From the NCBI GenBank assembly GCA_016800925.1, contig JABCPU010000006.1, positions 434,001 through 498,000 of the forward strand: 64,000 nucleotides of DNA. The letters run 5' to 3'. Position numbers and translations under genes: made by a program. The notes under the pieces were generated by a model. It was not told the origin of the DNA. It saw nothing but the letters and a program-made list of their open reading frames with translations, and did not search any database. Within the stretch, counting starts at the first letter, position 1; the number at the start of each line of letters is the position of its first letter. This document shows positions 1 to 10,670 of the stretch, one piece after another. Source of the DNA: Suillus spraguei. Lineage: Eukaryota; Basidiomycota; Agaricomycetes; Boletales; Suillaceae.

Positions 1-319
1 GCCGCGGCCTTTTGTTAGGATTCTCGTCGGTGATGGAGTTCCGCCAGGATATTATGAGATGAATTGCAAAGTCCTGCACGTGTGAGCTTACAGTAAAAAT
101 TTCCATGCGTGAACTCTGAGAATGATCGTCACACCCTTGCCATCACAAAAGCAGTAAACCGTGATGTCATTGAGGAAGAGTGTGTGGATATAGTACTGGT
201 GTCAATCAGAGAGTTTCGCTTGTAGATGTAATGCTGGTTTAGATGTAGATAGAGTAGAGGTAGTGGTGTCTGTGTCGGGGGCGTAGTGGTTGTAGTGTGC
301 ATAAGTAGGCGTAGACCAA
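1..319. other. 3' flank of the first gene, nothing recognised
   Basis: This stretch lies downstream of the stop codon of the minus-strand RlpA-like gene. Short open frames here are antisense or frame-shifted readings of that gene's last exon and its trailer. I see no separate gene, repeat or RNA. Confidence 0.5.
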
Positions 320-991
320 TCAGCCCGAGGAACCAGTGTGGGCGCGAGTCCATCTCGAGCTCGTGGATGGTGTAGGCTTGCTGGCGACATCTTCGAAGCT
401 CCATGATCCGTAAAGGACACCAGCACTTTCAGAAGCGAAGTAATTGAAAAGACCTGTAGACAAGTCAAGCCCGCCATATGGGCACCCCATACACTAGAGA
501 ATATCGTGTCAATAAAAGAGAGGGTATCCCATCATCGTCAGCCTCACTTTGTCCATGATGGTGGCCTGTGCAGTTTTCCCCCCATAGGAGATGGTAATGG
601 ACTTGAAGCACTGCAAACCCGGGAAACCTACACCATATTGGGCGACGTTGAGGGCGACAATCTTGTGATCAAATGAGTACCAAGTGATAATCATGGCTGG
701 AACATACGAAATCGCCAGGAGAGCTGTACTGCCCACAAGCACCCCTTGGATCCAAGTCAGCCACTTAGCTCAACGAGTGAATCTTCGGTGCAAGTTTACT
801 TACAAGCCGACATCATAAAAAGTGAAGCGTGCGTTGTCGAAATCACGCCTGTGGATGTCCACGTCGCCTCGAGCCCGCTGGGCTAGTTCTTGGTGGTGTC
901 TGCGTTGGCTATAGCCATGGGTGCCACCAACAGCGAAAGGAAAGAAAAGAAGGAGCGCAGAAACGAGGAGGAAGGTCGAGGACACTAGCAT
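320..991 (-). CDS. Secreted RlpA-like double-psi beta-barrel (expansin/barwin-like) protein
   Basis: Four exons at about 991-804, 744-708, 661-548 and 493-320 join to about 170 residues. The N-terminus is a signal peptide with a leucine/phenylalanine-rich core, ending near residue 23. The mature part reads FTFYDVGLGACGQYSSPGDF, then IVALNVAQYG, then TISYGGKTAQATIMDKCMGC, then PYGGLDLSTGLF and GVLYGSW. This is the usual pattern of small fungal RlpA-like/expansin-like DPBB proteins: a GACG loop, a YGGK strand, paired cysteines, and a final Asp-Leu-Ser segment. Such proteins are secreted and thought to act at the fungal or plant cell wall, but no enzymatic activity is established for most of them. 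All exon junctions keep frame with GT-AG sites. The short basic/serine tail after the GSW segment is less certain. A carbohydrate-active activity cannot be claimed from sequence alone. Confidence 0.8.
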
Positions 992-1560
992 TGGGAATTA
1001 TAGACCGAAAATCAGATGAGGTTCGGGTGGCTGAAATTGTTTTTTTGGGGCAAGTCAAAGAGCGTATACACAAAGGAGTGACTGGGGTTATAAAGTAGTA
1101 GAAGTGATATAACGATGAGAAGGAAAAAACGGAAAGTCCGAGTCAAAAACTCGGCGGAAAAGCGAACCGTGTCGTGTGCAAAAACGTTCCTGAAACGACC
1201 TTGGTCATCGGGTACGTACCTTACATGGCACTCTTTACAAACGACGAGGGGACTGAACATGCCTGAAAACTTGGACGCGCACATCATGATTCATGATCAT
1301 GCCTGGCGGTGTGAGAAACGTAATATACTAGCAGGGGCTTGTACAAATGCTAAATGTTAGTATTAGCGTGAGATTTGAAACAGTATTCAGAGGAACTCTT
1401 GACACATAGGGTTGGCCAAGGCTTTGCAATCATCGATGCCTCCCATCAATGACATACGAATAGAAATTTTGTGTACCAGAAGTACCGATACAACACCGTA
1501 CAAGTAACATTAGATTAGCAGTGGTCATGAAAAACTTTCTACTCATATAATCCACGCCAA
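992..1560. other. Intergenic, nothing recognised
   Basis: This is the upstream region of the RlpA-like gene and the trailer of the next minus-strand gene. Open frames on both strands here are short, lack coding character and have no intron signals that would join them to a recognisable protein. Confidence 0.45.
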
Positions 1561-3253
1561 TTAAGCTTTAGCGGACGAATTCCCCGTCCCAAGCTTCGCA
1601 TCTTCTTCATCCGGTATCTCCGGGTAGTCATTGTTACCACCAAGATTATCCGGATCCCGTTTGCCCGGCGAAGGCTCAGTAGAAGTGACAGCCGCCACCT
1701 CCGTCCAAAGATCTTTCTCATCTTCGTCAATTTTGTGGTCGGGCGAGCTTAACGGTTTGTCAACGATGGGGGCGTTGCTGGCAGCAAGGCGCATACGTCG
1801 TCGATAATCGCTGACCAACAGCCGTTTACATAACGTGTCGCGTTCGCACTGCTGGCAGTGCCTGGACTCTGATGCTACTACGAGCGACTGGCGGCGTTCG
1901 CACAAACTGTGACAAAAAAAGTGCACATGAGAACTGCGTGGTACGTGCGTGTACGAAAGTGCCCTCACGTTCTAAGCCGCTGCTCTGGCCCCTTTTTAAA
2001 TTTTGATCGTTTGTCGGGTATATCTTGAATGGATGGAAAGAAGTACTGATAGGTGACATTGTTAGTCAGGGAGGAGCTGGGACGCGGGTTTCGGAGGGGG
2101 TTGAGAGGAGAAAAAACATGTGAAGCATGTTTATTGTAATGGGCTTGTCGTAAAAGACGATAGAATTCACGACCAGTAATTGGTAGATCAGATGAGCGTT
2201 CCTCCGATATGCCACAAGTAAGCGGATCTCCAGGAAGATAGGTACCATGCCATGTACCAATGGAATCTAGACGGAAATGTCGTCTTCGGGTACTACTACT
2301 TGCATCTCTTGACGGAGACAGCTGTAATTTTGCAGGAGGCGATCTTCGCCGTGTCATCGACACCACTCTGCTTTGTTCGGCACCTATGGGTCGCTCGCAC
2401 TTGGAATGTTCGTCGGCACTGCATGCCAGACTGTCTGACGTTGGTGACCAAGAACAACTTCCAGCCATATCGGACACGGACCTCCTCCGTTTTGTAAGTC
2501 CAAGCGTTGCAGAAATATCGAATATTGAATCAGGGTTATCCATGAGGCCATAAACTGTCCACATAGGTTCGTTAGATGAGGCTTCGGCCTTTCGAAGATC
2601 CGGGACGCATGGTATGGAGGGAGTACACAATCGTATGGGTTGCGTCACCTTGTCCACGTTCCGCTCACGAGATGACGCTCTGCGCTCTGACGAGGGAACC
2701 TTAGATTGGCTCCTTGACGACGATAGCCACCCTGGTGCGGATCCGGCCGCCAAGGCACGAATCGACTCCCGCATATCATAGCTATACCTTGCGCCACGGG
2801 TGAGTGACAGGCGTTCTATCTCAGCTTTACTATCGTCGCTACTCTGAACAGCAAGCAGCCACGACCATATGGCCTCAGCCTTGGTTCCGTTTTTTGGGAT
2901 GCTGTGGGTTGCATCGCACGATCTCGGTTCAGGAGCAATGACAAAGGGGTGTAATGATGTTTCTGACCGTTTTGGATCTTTGTGGGGCCTGTTATCGACC
3001 TCTGAAGATCTGTGTTCAGTATGTTACAGCACAATAGCGTCAGGGTTGTGGAGTTGCCAAACTTACCAAGTGGTGCTCGTTTTGTGGCTTCGCCATCATT
3101 GTGGACATGGCGACGTTTAAAATAACCAGGAGAACTTGGTATATGATCTGCCTCGTCAGTGAAAGCAAAAGTTCGTTTAGGTGACAGAGGTGGCGAAGAC
3201 GGATTATCATTTTCTGGTTCGTTGCAAGCAACTTTTTGAGGTGGAAAGCTCAT
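1561..3253 (-). CDS. Hypothetical Ser/Arg-rich protein with C-terminal Cys-pair motif
   Basis: Three exons at about 3253-3067, 3001-1969 and 1906-1561 give 521 residues. Introns start GTAAGT and GTGAGG and end CTTCAG and CACAG, and the frame is kept throughout. The N-terminus has SP-rich and basic segments (SSPPLSPKRTFAF, SSPGYFKRR) typical of phosphorylated disordered proteins. The centre holds a predicted ordered stretch around KAEAIWSWLLAVQSSDD and many Ser/Arg clusters. Near the C-terminus lies CQQCERDTLCKRL followed by a basic DYRRRMRLAA segment, then an acidic tail. The CxxC...C spacing might bind metal but does not match a zinc-finger family I can name. I do not recognise the protein. 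A nuclear or cell-cycle role would fit the composition but is only a guess. Confidence 0.65.
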
Positions 3254-3734
3254 TTAGAATGGGATACAGAAAAAGGCTGATCAACTAGAATGACGTGTCA
3301 GTGATGTGAGGTGGTTGTACACATGAGTAGCAATAACTAGTGACTAGTATAAAAGTAGGGACACCGCTTTAACCACTGGCGTCCACAAGTGACCATAGAT
3401 ACCCACGAATCTTAATGTTCCTTTTGTCTTCCAAGTGATCACCCGAATCAGTGAATGATAAGATGCCAAGAGTTACCAGAACTGTTGACACGAGGACAAT
3501 CATGGTATAACATTAATAACGATACAGATGAATTAGTTAGTCGGATACATAATGTGATCAATGCAGGAAACAAAGACTAATTTGAGTTGTCGAACATGAT
3601 GCCAAGAATATAAAATGAAGGGGTCGTGAAGCCAGCGTAAGATGGTCATAAGAGAACCTTGTGATGAGTGTAACAAAGAGAACAATAATATTGAACGAAG
3701 GAGCGGTGAACCTAGCTAGACTGGCTACAACAAC
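3254..3734. other. Intergenic, nothing recognised
   Basis: A 480-base spacer between two minus-strand genes that holds the promoter of the upstream-transcribed one. It is AT-richer than its neighbours and has no supported open frame. Confidence 0.45.
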
Positions 3735-4697
3735 TCAATCTTCAAGATTGAGGAAAGACTGTAGCCCATTGACAGGTTGCATCCCGACCCTGGTAGACGT
3801 GTCCCGAGGCATCGCCGACCTCTTCCTGAACTTGACGTCGCTCATGGAACGGTCCTCGTCGGGAATTGGCGACAAGAAAGTGAGGACGCCTTCGCCGCGA
3901 GAGGATCTACAGTCTGGATGGAGAGTAAGATAAATACCTCCATCGTCCATGTCAATCCCTAGTGCCTCTGAAGCCTCATCGAGTTCGTCAATAGGAAGAT
4001 CGGTAGAATGGGTGGGCGCAGGAGCGAGTTGGTTGAAAGCATAAGCGGGCCATGTGGGCGCGGTAGTAGAAGCAGTGGCCTCCCATGGAGCAAAACGCAC
4101 CGGACGAGAGGTCATTTGTACACCAGGATTGGCAGCTGAGTTCCAGTTTGGCGTTGGTCTTGCTCCTTCGCCTATGTCCAAGATGTTCCGGGAGCGGCTG
4201 GACCTGGGTTTTTTCTCTTCCAACCTTGGATCATATACTGGCTGTTCCCTGTACATATTGTGGACCGATCAGCTACTTGAATATTTTGTCGAGGTCATGC
4301 ACACCTGGTGTGTGGTCCCCATCGTGTGGCGTTGTTGTTTGCACGGGAAGTGCTTAGGGCAAGAGCTTCCGCTTCAGGCATTGGCGGGGGGAAAGAACGC
4401 AGGTAATCATCAGGCGTTGGCTTGCGCTGAAAGCGCACTTGCCGCTGAAAGGAAAGAGTGAGCATTATACATTAGTAATACATATGTCACGCACCGCTGC
4501 AGTGGCATCATGCCAGGAACTAATAAGTGCAAGCTCTGACATTGATGGAAACTTTTCGAGCACGAGTGTTGGGTGGGGTGTTCCATATTAATCCGGCCAC
4601 CAGTGGACGAAGGTGCCAAGGCCGCTGACCTTCCGCCAGTAGTGGTCCTCAAATCTCTGGGTAAAGAAGGAAGTCCCTTATCCGTGTTGAAAGACAT
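3735..4697 (-). CDS. Hypothetical Pro/Ser-rich protein
   Basis: Starts at MSFNTDKGLPSLPRDL and ends FLNLED. At least three introns are needed. The clear ones are the intron starting GTGCGTGAC near 4494, after the WHDATAA segment, and the one starting GTGTGCATG near 4306, ending TACAG. An intron of about 64 nt after the PSSTG segment best restores frame between the first and second exons. The joined protein contains RQVRFQRKPTPDDYLRSF, SRSRNILDIGEGARPTPNW, the acidic IDELDEASEALGIDMDDGG, and a C-terminal TLHPDCRSSRGEGVLTFLSP stretch. No domain family is recognised. Low complexity and acidic/basic patches suggest a mostly disordered protein. It is tandem with and codirectional to another unrecognised gene. 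The first intron is the least certain part of the model. Confidence 0.55.
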
Positions 4698-6497
4698 GTC
4701 GGGAAATATATAGATGAGATGCGAGTTATCGAGGGCAAAACCGGGACAGTATAAATACCAGAGCGATGCAAAGCGTTCGAAACGGTGTGGACTTCAGTCC
4801 GGAAGATGGCCTTTGTGGTGTTGTGGACGGATTACAGGAGACAAAGAAAAACACTGTGGATGGTGCATATCCACAGTGTCCTGGACGACAGGCTCACTTT
4901 AACCAAGGTTTAAGCCTGCCAGTGGAGAACGTGCTGTGGCTTGCTAGGGAAGCATAAACTTGAGATTTCGAGATGAAAAATATATAAGCTTCGCCAACAC
5001 CTATTTTTGGAATTAACCTTTGTATAGTCGCGCGCTACTGTCACGTGCACGAAAAGACTTGATAGTGACTGCGAAAAATTGATTGTGGCCTGTGGTGTTA
5101 TATCTGCACATGTGTTTAATCGAAAATTTATTAATCAAGGATACGCGTTTTCTTGGGAGCTTCCAAATTTTGAGTGAGGGACTGAGAGGACTGTGGCTGA
5201 AGGGCATGGGTACGAGAGGATGTCCAGGTGATCACCAGAGGGGGAAGAAAGTTGCAGGTAAGTTACAAGAGGTTACAAGAACACAAAGGCGGTAGGTTAC
5301 ATTTCTGGTGTAAATGTTATTACCAAAAAGAACAAAGGGCCAAAGAACTTACCCGTGCATGGGCTGCAAGGGAGTTTTGGGCCACGACAAAAGGGTGTCG
5401 GTAGGCTGCGAGAACGTGTGATTTTGCGAGAATTACGGTGTCTTCTACGGACCACGTCGGTTTAACAATAAAGAGGGAACAGCCGTCTTGGTTCGACTAC
5501 GATTCATGGGAGACTACGTCGGACTGGGGCTCCAATGATAAACACTAGATCAAGTCAAGACCCTGTTAGTATTACCAAGCGACATTTGAAATACCGGAAG
5601 CCCACATGACTATGTACTTTCTGAATGACCGGCTTACCTCCCATGTGCCAGGAACTGCCTCTGTGAGTCACAACAATTTTGGAGCTTTATGAGACTTAGA
5701 GTTCGAGCTGGATAACACGTCCGTTCAAAACCCAAGTTCTAAGAATTGCTCCAGATTATGTAATCTTGACTTGATTGATGGTGCTAGACCCAAGGGGGGT
5801 TTCGTACTCGCACGTAAATCCTTTTGCCTAAACTTCCATCTCAGCCTGACTCAATGGACTTGAAACTGAGATGCGAGTTACCCGGATACATGTATGCCGT
5901 GCAGGGATTGCAGTTCGACAAGCGGGTATAGATCGAATGTGGGGTGAAGTGTTCACGCGCACGTTCCGTGGGCGCCGTGGGAAGGTCTGTTATAACAGTC
6001 ACATCAAAATAAACATCATATGAGTATTCACTTCAATTGAGAGTACCAAAAATTGCGCACCCCGAGAGCAAACAATATTAATAAGTACGGCACTCCGAGG
6101 ACCAGACACCCTTTGGTAAAGCATTGAAGTTCCTGTTCGGCAGTAATAACGTCACGTGTACAGTCGGCTGACGCTGCTTGTCAATGTCAGGCCCGGGATT
6201 CAGAATAACTCTGACAAATTTGAAGGCGAGCAAGACAGTATCCGCGCCCCAACGCGCTCGTGTAGCTCACAACTATCAGATAAAGTATTCGTCAAGCTTG
6301 AGCTGACAGATGTTTGTATGGCCTTGGCCGTCGCTAACATGGACTCATCAGGTCAGAAGGTAGGATGTGGTGAGTTTGTGTGAGTCATGACAAAGAAAAT
6401 ATCAGTTACTATGCATTGCTTATTATGTACTCCACAGAACCTTTGACTAGTTTCTCGGCCCTTCTATCTTCACTAGTACTCTTTCTTCCGAACCATC
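4698..6497. other. Long intergenic region, no supported gene
   Basis: About 1.8 kb between divergent genes. Short frames near 5013-5295 and 6156-6383 have no homology I recognise and no compatible splice partners. The stretch 5300-6150 has no open frame of note on either strand. It most likely holds the promoters of both flanking genes. A fast-evolving short gene or a non-coding RNA cannot be excluded. Confidence 0.45.
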
Positions 6498-8323
6498 ATG
6501 TCCCAACAGCAGGTGGACGAGGAGACCCCTTTGCTACGACCCGTGCAGCAACACAAGGCTAGAACACCATTGCCATGGCGTCAATTCTCTATCATACTGT
6601 TTCTTCAGCTTGCAGAACCGCTTACTTCACAGGTTATCACTCCCTTCGCACCTCAGGTATTTTTTTTTCACACAGACGAATCACTCGACAGCTTCTGATA
6701 CTCCTTGCTACTTGCTTGCAGTTGATAAGAGATATTGGCATCACCGATGGCGATGAAACTCGCGTAGGATACTATGTCGGGTTAATGGTAAGTCTGACTC
6801 AATCAGTGGCTATATCCTTATTTTCGAATACACGCAGCACTCCCTATTCTTTGCCACACAAGCCCTCACCGTTCTCCATTGGAGTCGTATATCGGACCAC
6901 ATCGGACGGAAACCTGTCATCTTAACAGGCCTTTTCGGATTATCTATCTCAATGTACTGTTTCGGCCTATCTAGATCCTTTTCAGGGCTCGTACTAAGGT
7001 TTGATCGTTTGATTTCCCGTGACTTCTGATTTCTAACGCATAACACTCAGCCGTGCTCTAAATGGTGCTTTGAACGGCAACATCGGCGTGATTAAAAGTA
7101 TGATGGTGGAGATCACCGATTCTCCTAGTAGTTTAGCACAGGCATATGCTTATATGCCGATAGCTTGGTCAAGCGGTGGGACCATTGGGTACGTACCTGT
7201 GTGATAATTTTACATCGCTTTTGGAATTCAGATGTCCTTCGCAGACCACTAATAGGCGGGTCGTTATCACGGCCGGCTGATCGATTTCCGAACATCTTCG
7301 GAGATTCGCAATTCTTGAAGACCTATCCTTATTTCCTTCCATGCGCTGTGCCTGCTACATTCTCTATACTGGCATGGATTGTCACCTTTCTTTTCTTGCA
7401 GGAGGTGTGTTATTTTGAGCTAGCATGTATTGCAACTGAAAAAGGTTGATGACGTGATTATCAGACTGTACCTACGAGAGTGACTCTCTGGTCCTTGCTA
7501 AAGGGGGAAAGTCGCGAACATTCCATCCCTGTCAAGGGCACCATGACTCCCACAGGATTAACTGATTCCCTCAGCACAGAAGATACCTCTCAGCGTGCAA
7601 AGACTGATCACTCCAAGCCCCTACCCCTTCGTTCGCTCTTGATACCCAGAGTGATCATAGCTGCCGGAAATTATGCCGCTTTGTCCTTCCTTGATATTGC
7701 ATTTCGTGCCGTGCAACCCTTGTTCTTCGCCACACCGCTAGAGCTTGGTGGACTGGGATTAGATCCCCCACAGATCGGCAATATTCTAGCTATTTATGGT
7801 GTGATCAACGGCTTGTTCCAAGTTTTTTTCTTCGCCGACCTTCATGATCGTTTCGGCTCAAAGACGATCTATTCCGTGTCAATGGCTGCTGGAATTCCGA
7901 TGATCATTACTCTTCCCCTCCTCAATGCTGTTGCCAGAGTGCAGGGGCTAAGCCTCATGGTATGGGCGATTGTTGGCCTGCAACTTGCTCTCTCAATGAT
8001 ATTAAACTTGGGATATTGTCAGTTTCCGCATCATATCTCGATTCTTTGCGTTGACATTGATCCTCTTAGCCTGTGTATTTATTTATATTGCCGCGGCCTC
8101 TCCGAACCAGGCGTCTCTTGGTGCAACAAATGGGATTGCTCAGTTGGGCGTCTCGATTGCGCGAGCGATCGGCCCCGCATCTGCCACGTCCATGTTCTCG
8201 CTCTCTATTGAAAACCCCGACCACGCATGGATGGTCTACTATTATCTGATTGCCCTTGTTTGTATTGGCATTTGCATATCGCTCTTACTTCCCCGGCAGC
8301 TGTGGAAGAGCCACCGTTCATGA
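6498..8323 (+). CDS. MFS transporter, DHA1 drug:H+ antiporter-like
   Basis: A 12-helix major facilitator superfamily carrier of the plasma or vacuolar membrane. The N-terminus MSQQQVDEETPLLRP is typical of fungal members: a cytosolic ETPLLRP dileucine-like segment before helix 1. Motif A is seen as SDHIGRKPVILTG in the 2-3 loop, echoed in the second half by DLHDRFGSKTIY. An antiporter-type motif C reads GGTIGPLIGGSLS across an intron that begins GTACGTACC near 7190. Introns of about 50-100 nt interrupt at least six places, including 6657-6720, 6787-6837, 7000-7050 and 8022-8070. The C-terminal exon ends LLLPRQLWKSHRS. Relatives export varied small molecules. The substrate cannot be deduced, and zinc-related or drug-related roles are equally possible. 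All segments join in frame, so the gene looks intact. Confidence 0.88.
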
Positions 8324-8751
8324 AATCTCACTCCCCGCGTATGGTTACTGTTAGGGGTCAGGGGAATTATGCGTTGTCACAAACATTGTCATCGAGTTTC
8401 ATGTTTCAGTAGTCTTGACCCATCAGTTCTTTGAAACAATATTGGATTTTCTCCACGCTTTTATTATTTTAGTTGCCATTTCGTCTATCAACCGGTTATT
8501 GTCAATTCGGCGGTCCATACCCTTCGGCAAACGTGATGATTTGTCACGATGTGTCACGAGTCCCCGCGGGAAGCGTGACATCCCGTAGCATCCTGTCCAC
8601 CAAAGTACACTGCCACACGCCACACAGTGGCACATACTTAAGCCAGAGCACAGCCGTTTGGACCCCCCATCATCGCTGAGCGCACGTCCCGAATCCTTTA
8701 TCCTGGTCTCTGCTAGCTTGCATTATCCTCAGGAGGGGCCTAACTGTCATC
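8324..8751. other. Intergenic between two plus-strand genes
   Basis: A 428-base spacer that contains the trailer of the MFS gene and the promoter of the Spt2 gene. Short overlapping frames exist on both strands but none is supported. Confidence 0.5.
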
Positions 8752-10235
8752 ATGTCGTTCGCTGCTCTGATGGCGCTTAGCGCCTCTCAAACCAAGGAAT
8801 CCCAAAGCGCCGTCCAAATTGCACTATTACAGCGTCAGCGCAACGAGGAGCTCCAACGGAAAAAGCGGGAGGAATTCGAAAGAAAGGAGCGAGAAGAAGC
8901 AGCGAAGCTTCGACAGAAGAGATTTGAGGACGAGAAGAAGCAACGAGAGCTGCAGCTCAAGAGAGAAACGGAAATGAGACGCATGGAGGAAGAGCAGGCA
9001 AGGCGAGAGGAGGAGCAACGCAAGGCGTTTCTTCATGGTTCTAAGAAGACCAAGTCCGGCTCCAAGTGGCCGTCGTCTAGTGCGACTTCTAAGGAGTACG
9101 TCTCCAGGCGCAGATTGCTGTCAGACGAGGAGAACGGGTCCAGTTCCGGATCTCCAGCAATGGCTCTCACTCGCGAGGAGAAACGGCAGCGCAGACTCGA
9201 ATCTGAAATGCGTAGGGGTTATGCCCTCAAGCGGTCCGCCGCATCCTCCGGCTACCACAAAGCTGGCAGGCGACTTCCGGGAGGGGCTATCGACGCCACG
9301 TCAGCACCAACCTCAGACAGCTGTAACGGCTCACAGTCCGTCAAGGCTCGCCTTGCTGCACTCCCGAATACTTTGACCAAGCTCAATGTCCACAAGCGAG
9401 ACACACGAACCATAGACGAGATTTTGCAGGACAGAGCAAAGGCGAAAACCGCTACACTGGACGGTGACGATGCCAAAGAGTTTAATGACTGGTTTGGCAA
9501 GGGGAAGAAGGACACTGGAAAGACCAGTGCCCAGGTATCTACTACGGCTACACCCTCTAGAGCGTCTTCCGGCTCTAGCTCCCCGGGCCCCTCAGCGTCC
9601 AGTGAGTGTTTTGATGGTATAATCCCCTTCTCACCATTATTTCATCTTCGATTCGTAGGATCAGTCAACTCTGGTGTTTCCAAGGCCTCAACTGCTCCGA
9701 AATCTGCTGCCTTGTCATTTTCAAAGATCCCACAGTCTAAAGGCGCAGATAGTTCACAGTCATCAAAGGCTGAAGTGAAATCCAAGTCGACTTCAATCTT
9801 CATGCCTTCGATGAAGTCGCAGGCTTCTAAGCCTTCATCCGTAGCACGCTCCGCCGGGGCCCCTAAAAAACGACCCCGGTCACCGTCCTCCTCGTTGTCC
9901 CCCCCTCCTCCAAAGAGGCGCCCTGCCTCAGCTGAAGTGGACTCCTACAGCAATGAAATCTGGAAACTATTTGGCAAGGACCGCTCTAAATATGTCGAAC
10001 AAGATGTGTATAGCGACGACGAGGACATGGAAGTTGGTGCCGGCGTTCTTGAGAGGGAGGAGCTCAGAAGGTCAGTGATTTCGCCTCCATCCAGGATCAC
10101 ATTGTTGACAAAGACACCTTCAGTGCGCGTCTCGCCAGAAAGGAGGATGAAGCAGCTCTTGAGCAGGAGAAGCGCCACGAGGAAGAAAAACGCCGCAAGA
10201 AGAAGGAAAGGGAAATGAAGGAGAGGCGAGGATAA
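8752..10235 (+). CDS. SPT2: Spt2-like chromatin protein (histone H3-H4 chaperone family)
   Basis: Exons 8752-9601, 9659-10070 and 10124-10235 give 457 residues. Residues about 10-95 form a long charged coiled coil rich in Glu/Arg/Lys, starting SQTKESQSAVQIALLQRQRN. A Ser/Pro-rich middle carries basic stretches such as PKKRPRSPSSS. The C-terminus contains the SPT2 domain: SNEIWKLFGKDRSKYVEQDV, the acidic YSDDEDMEVG, then REELRSARLARKEDEAALEQ and a basic Glu/Lys-rich tail. Spt2 proteins bind DNA and histones H3-H4 behind RNA polymerase II and help recycle histones. The last junction uses donor GTCAGT at 10071 and acceptor CTTCAG. Without that 53-nt intron the conserved ARLARKEDE segment would be out of frame. 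The first intron is 57 nt and free of in-frame stops, so the unspliced transcript would also be translatable. Confidence 0.87.
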
Positions 10236-10670
10236 GGCAAGGAGTTTTTTTGACATCGGCATGCTATATTTCATGGACATTTCATACCCTCATGGATAGC
10301 GGAACCTATCTCGTTTGTTTTTTTGGTGCTTTAGATGGGATATACTCATACTATACACATCACCATCACTCATGTTCTATCAGCCAGCGCAATTTTGTTT
10401 ATATGTTACACCATGTATTCGCAGTCATTCGAGTCGTTTTCATGCTTTTTCGTGCAATGCAATTTCCCTTGCTCAACACCAGCCAATGCGTATCAGTATT
10501 ACAGTGATAGGTTATCGTACATCAGCGATGCGAACGGCGACGAGGAGAAATTAAATATCAACAAGTTAAATGCTGAGCGCATGATACGAAGGAGTGGAGG
10601 ATAGAAATAAATAAATAAATAGATACGTCGATCCACGGGTGTTTTGAATTGCAGGTGTCTCGATGCATTA
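10236..10670. other. Convergent 3' region
   Basis: A 435-base stretch between the stops of two genes transcribed toward each other, so it holds both trailers. It contains a short ATAA-type repeat near 10606-10620. No gene is supported. Confidence 0.5.

Noticed and set aside
5013..5295. Overlapping short frames on both strands in the 4.7-6.5 kb gap
   Set aside because: No similarity, no splice signals and no partner exons. They could not be told apart from chance frames.
8827..9036. Leu/Ser-rich minus-strand frames
   Set aside because: They are the antisense of the Glu/Arg/Lys-rich coiled coil of Spt2, which naturally produces Leu/Ser/Phe frames.
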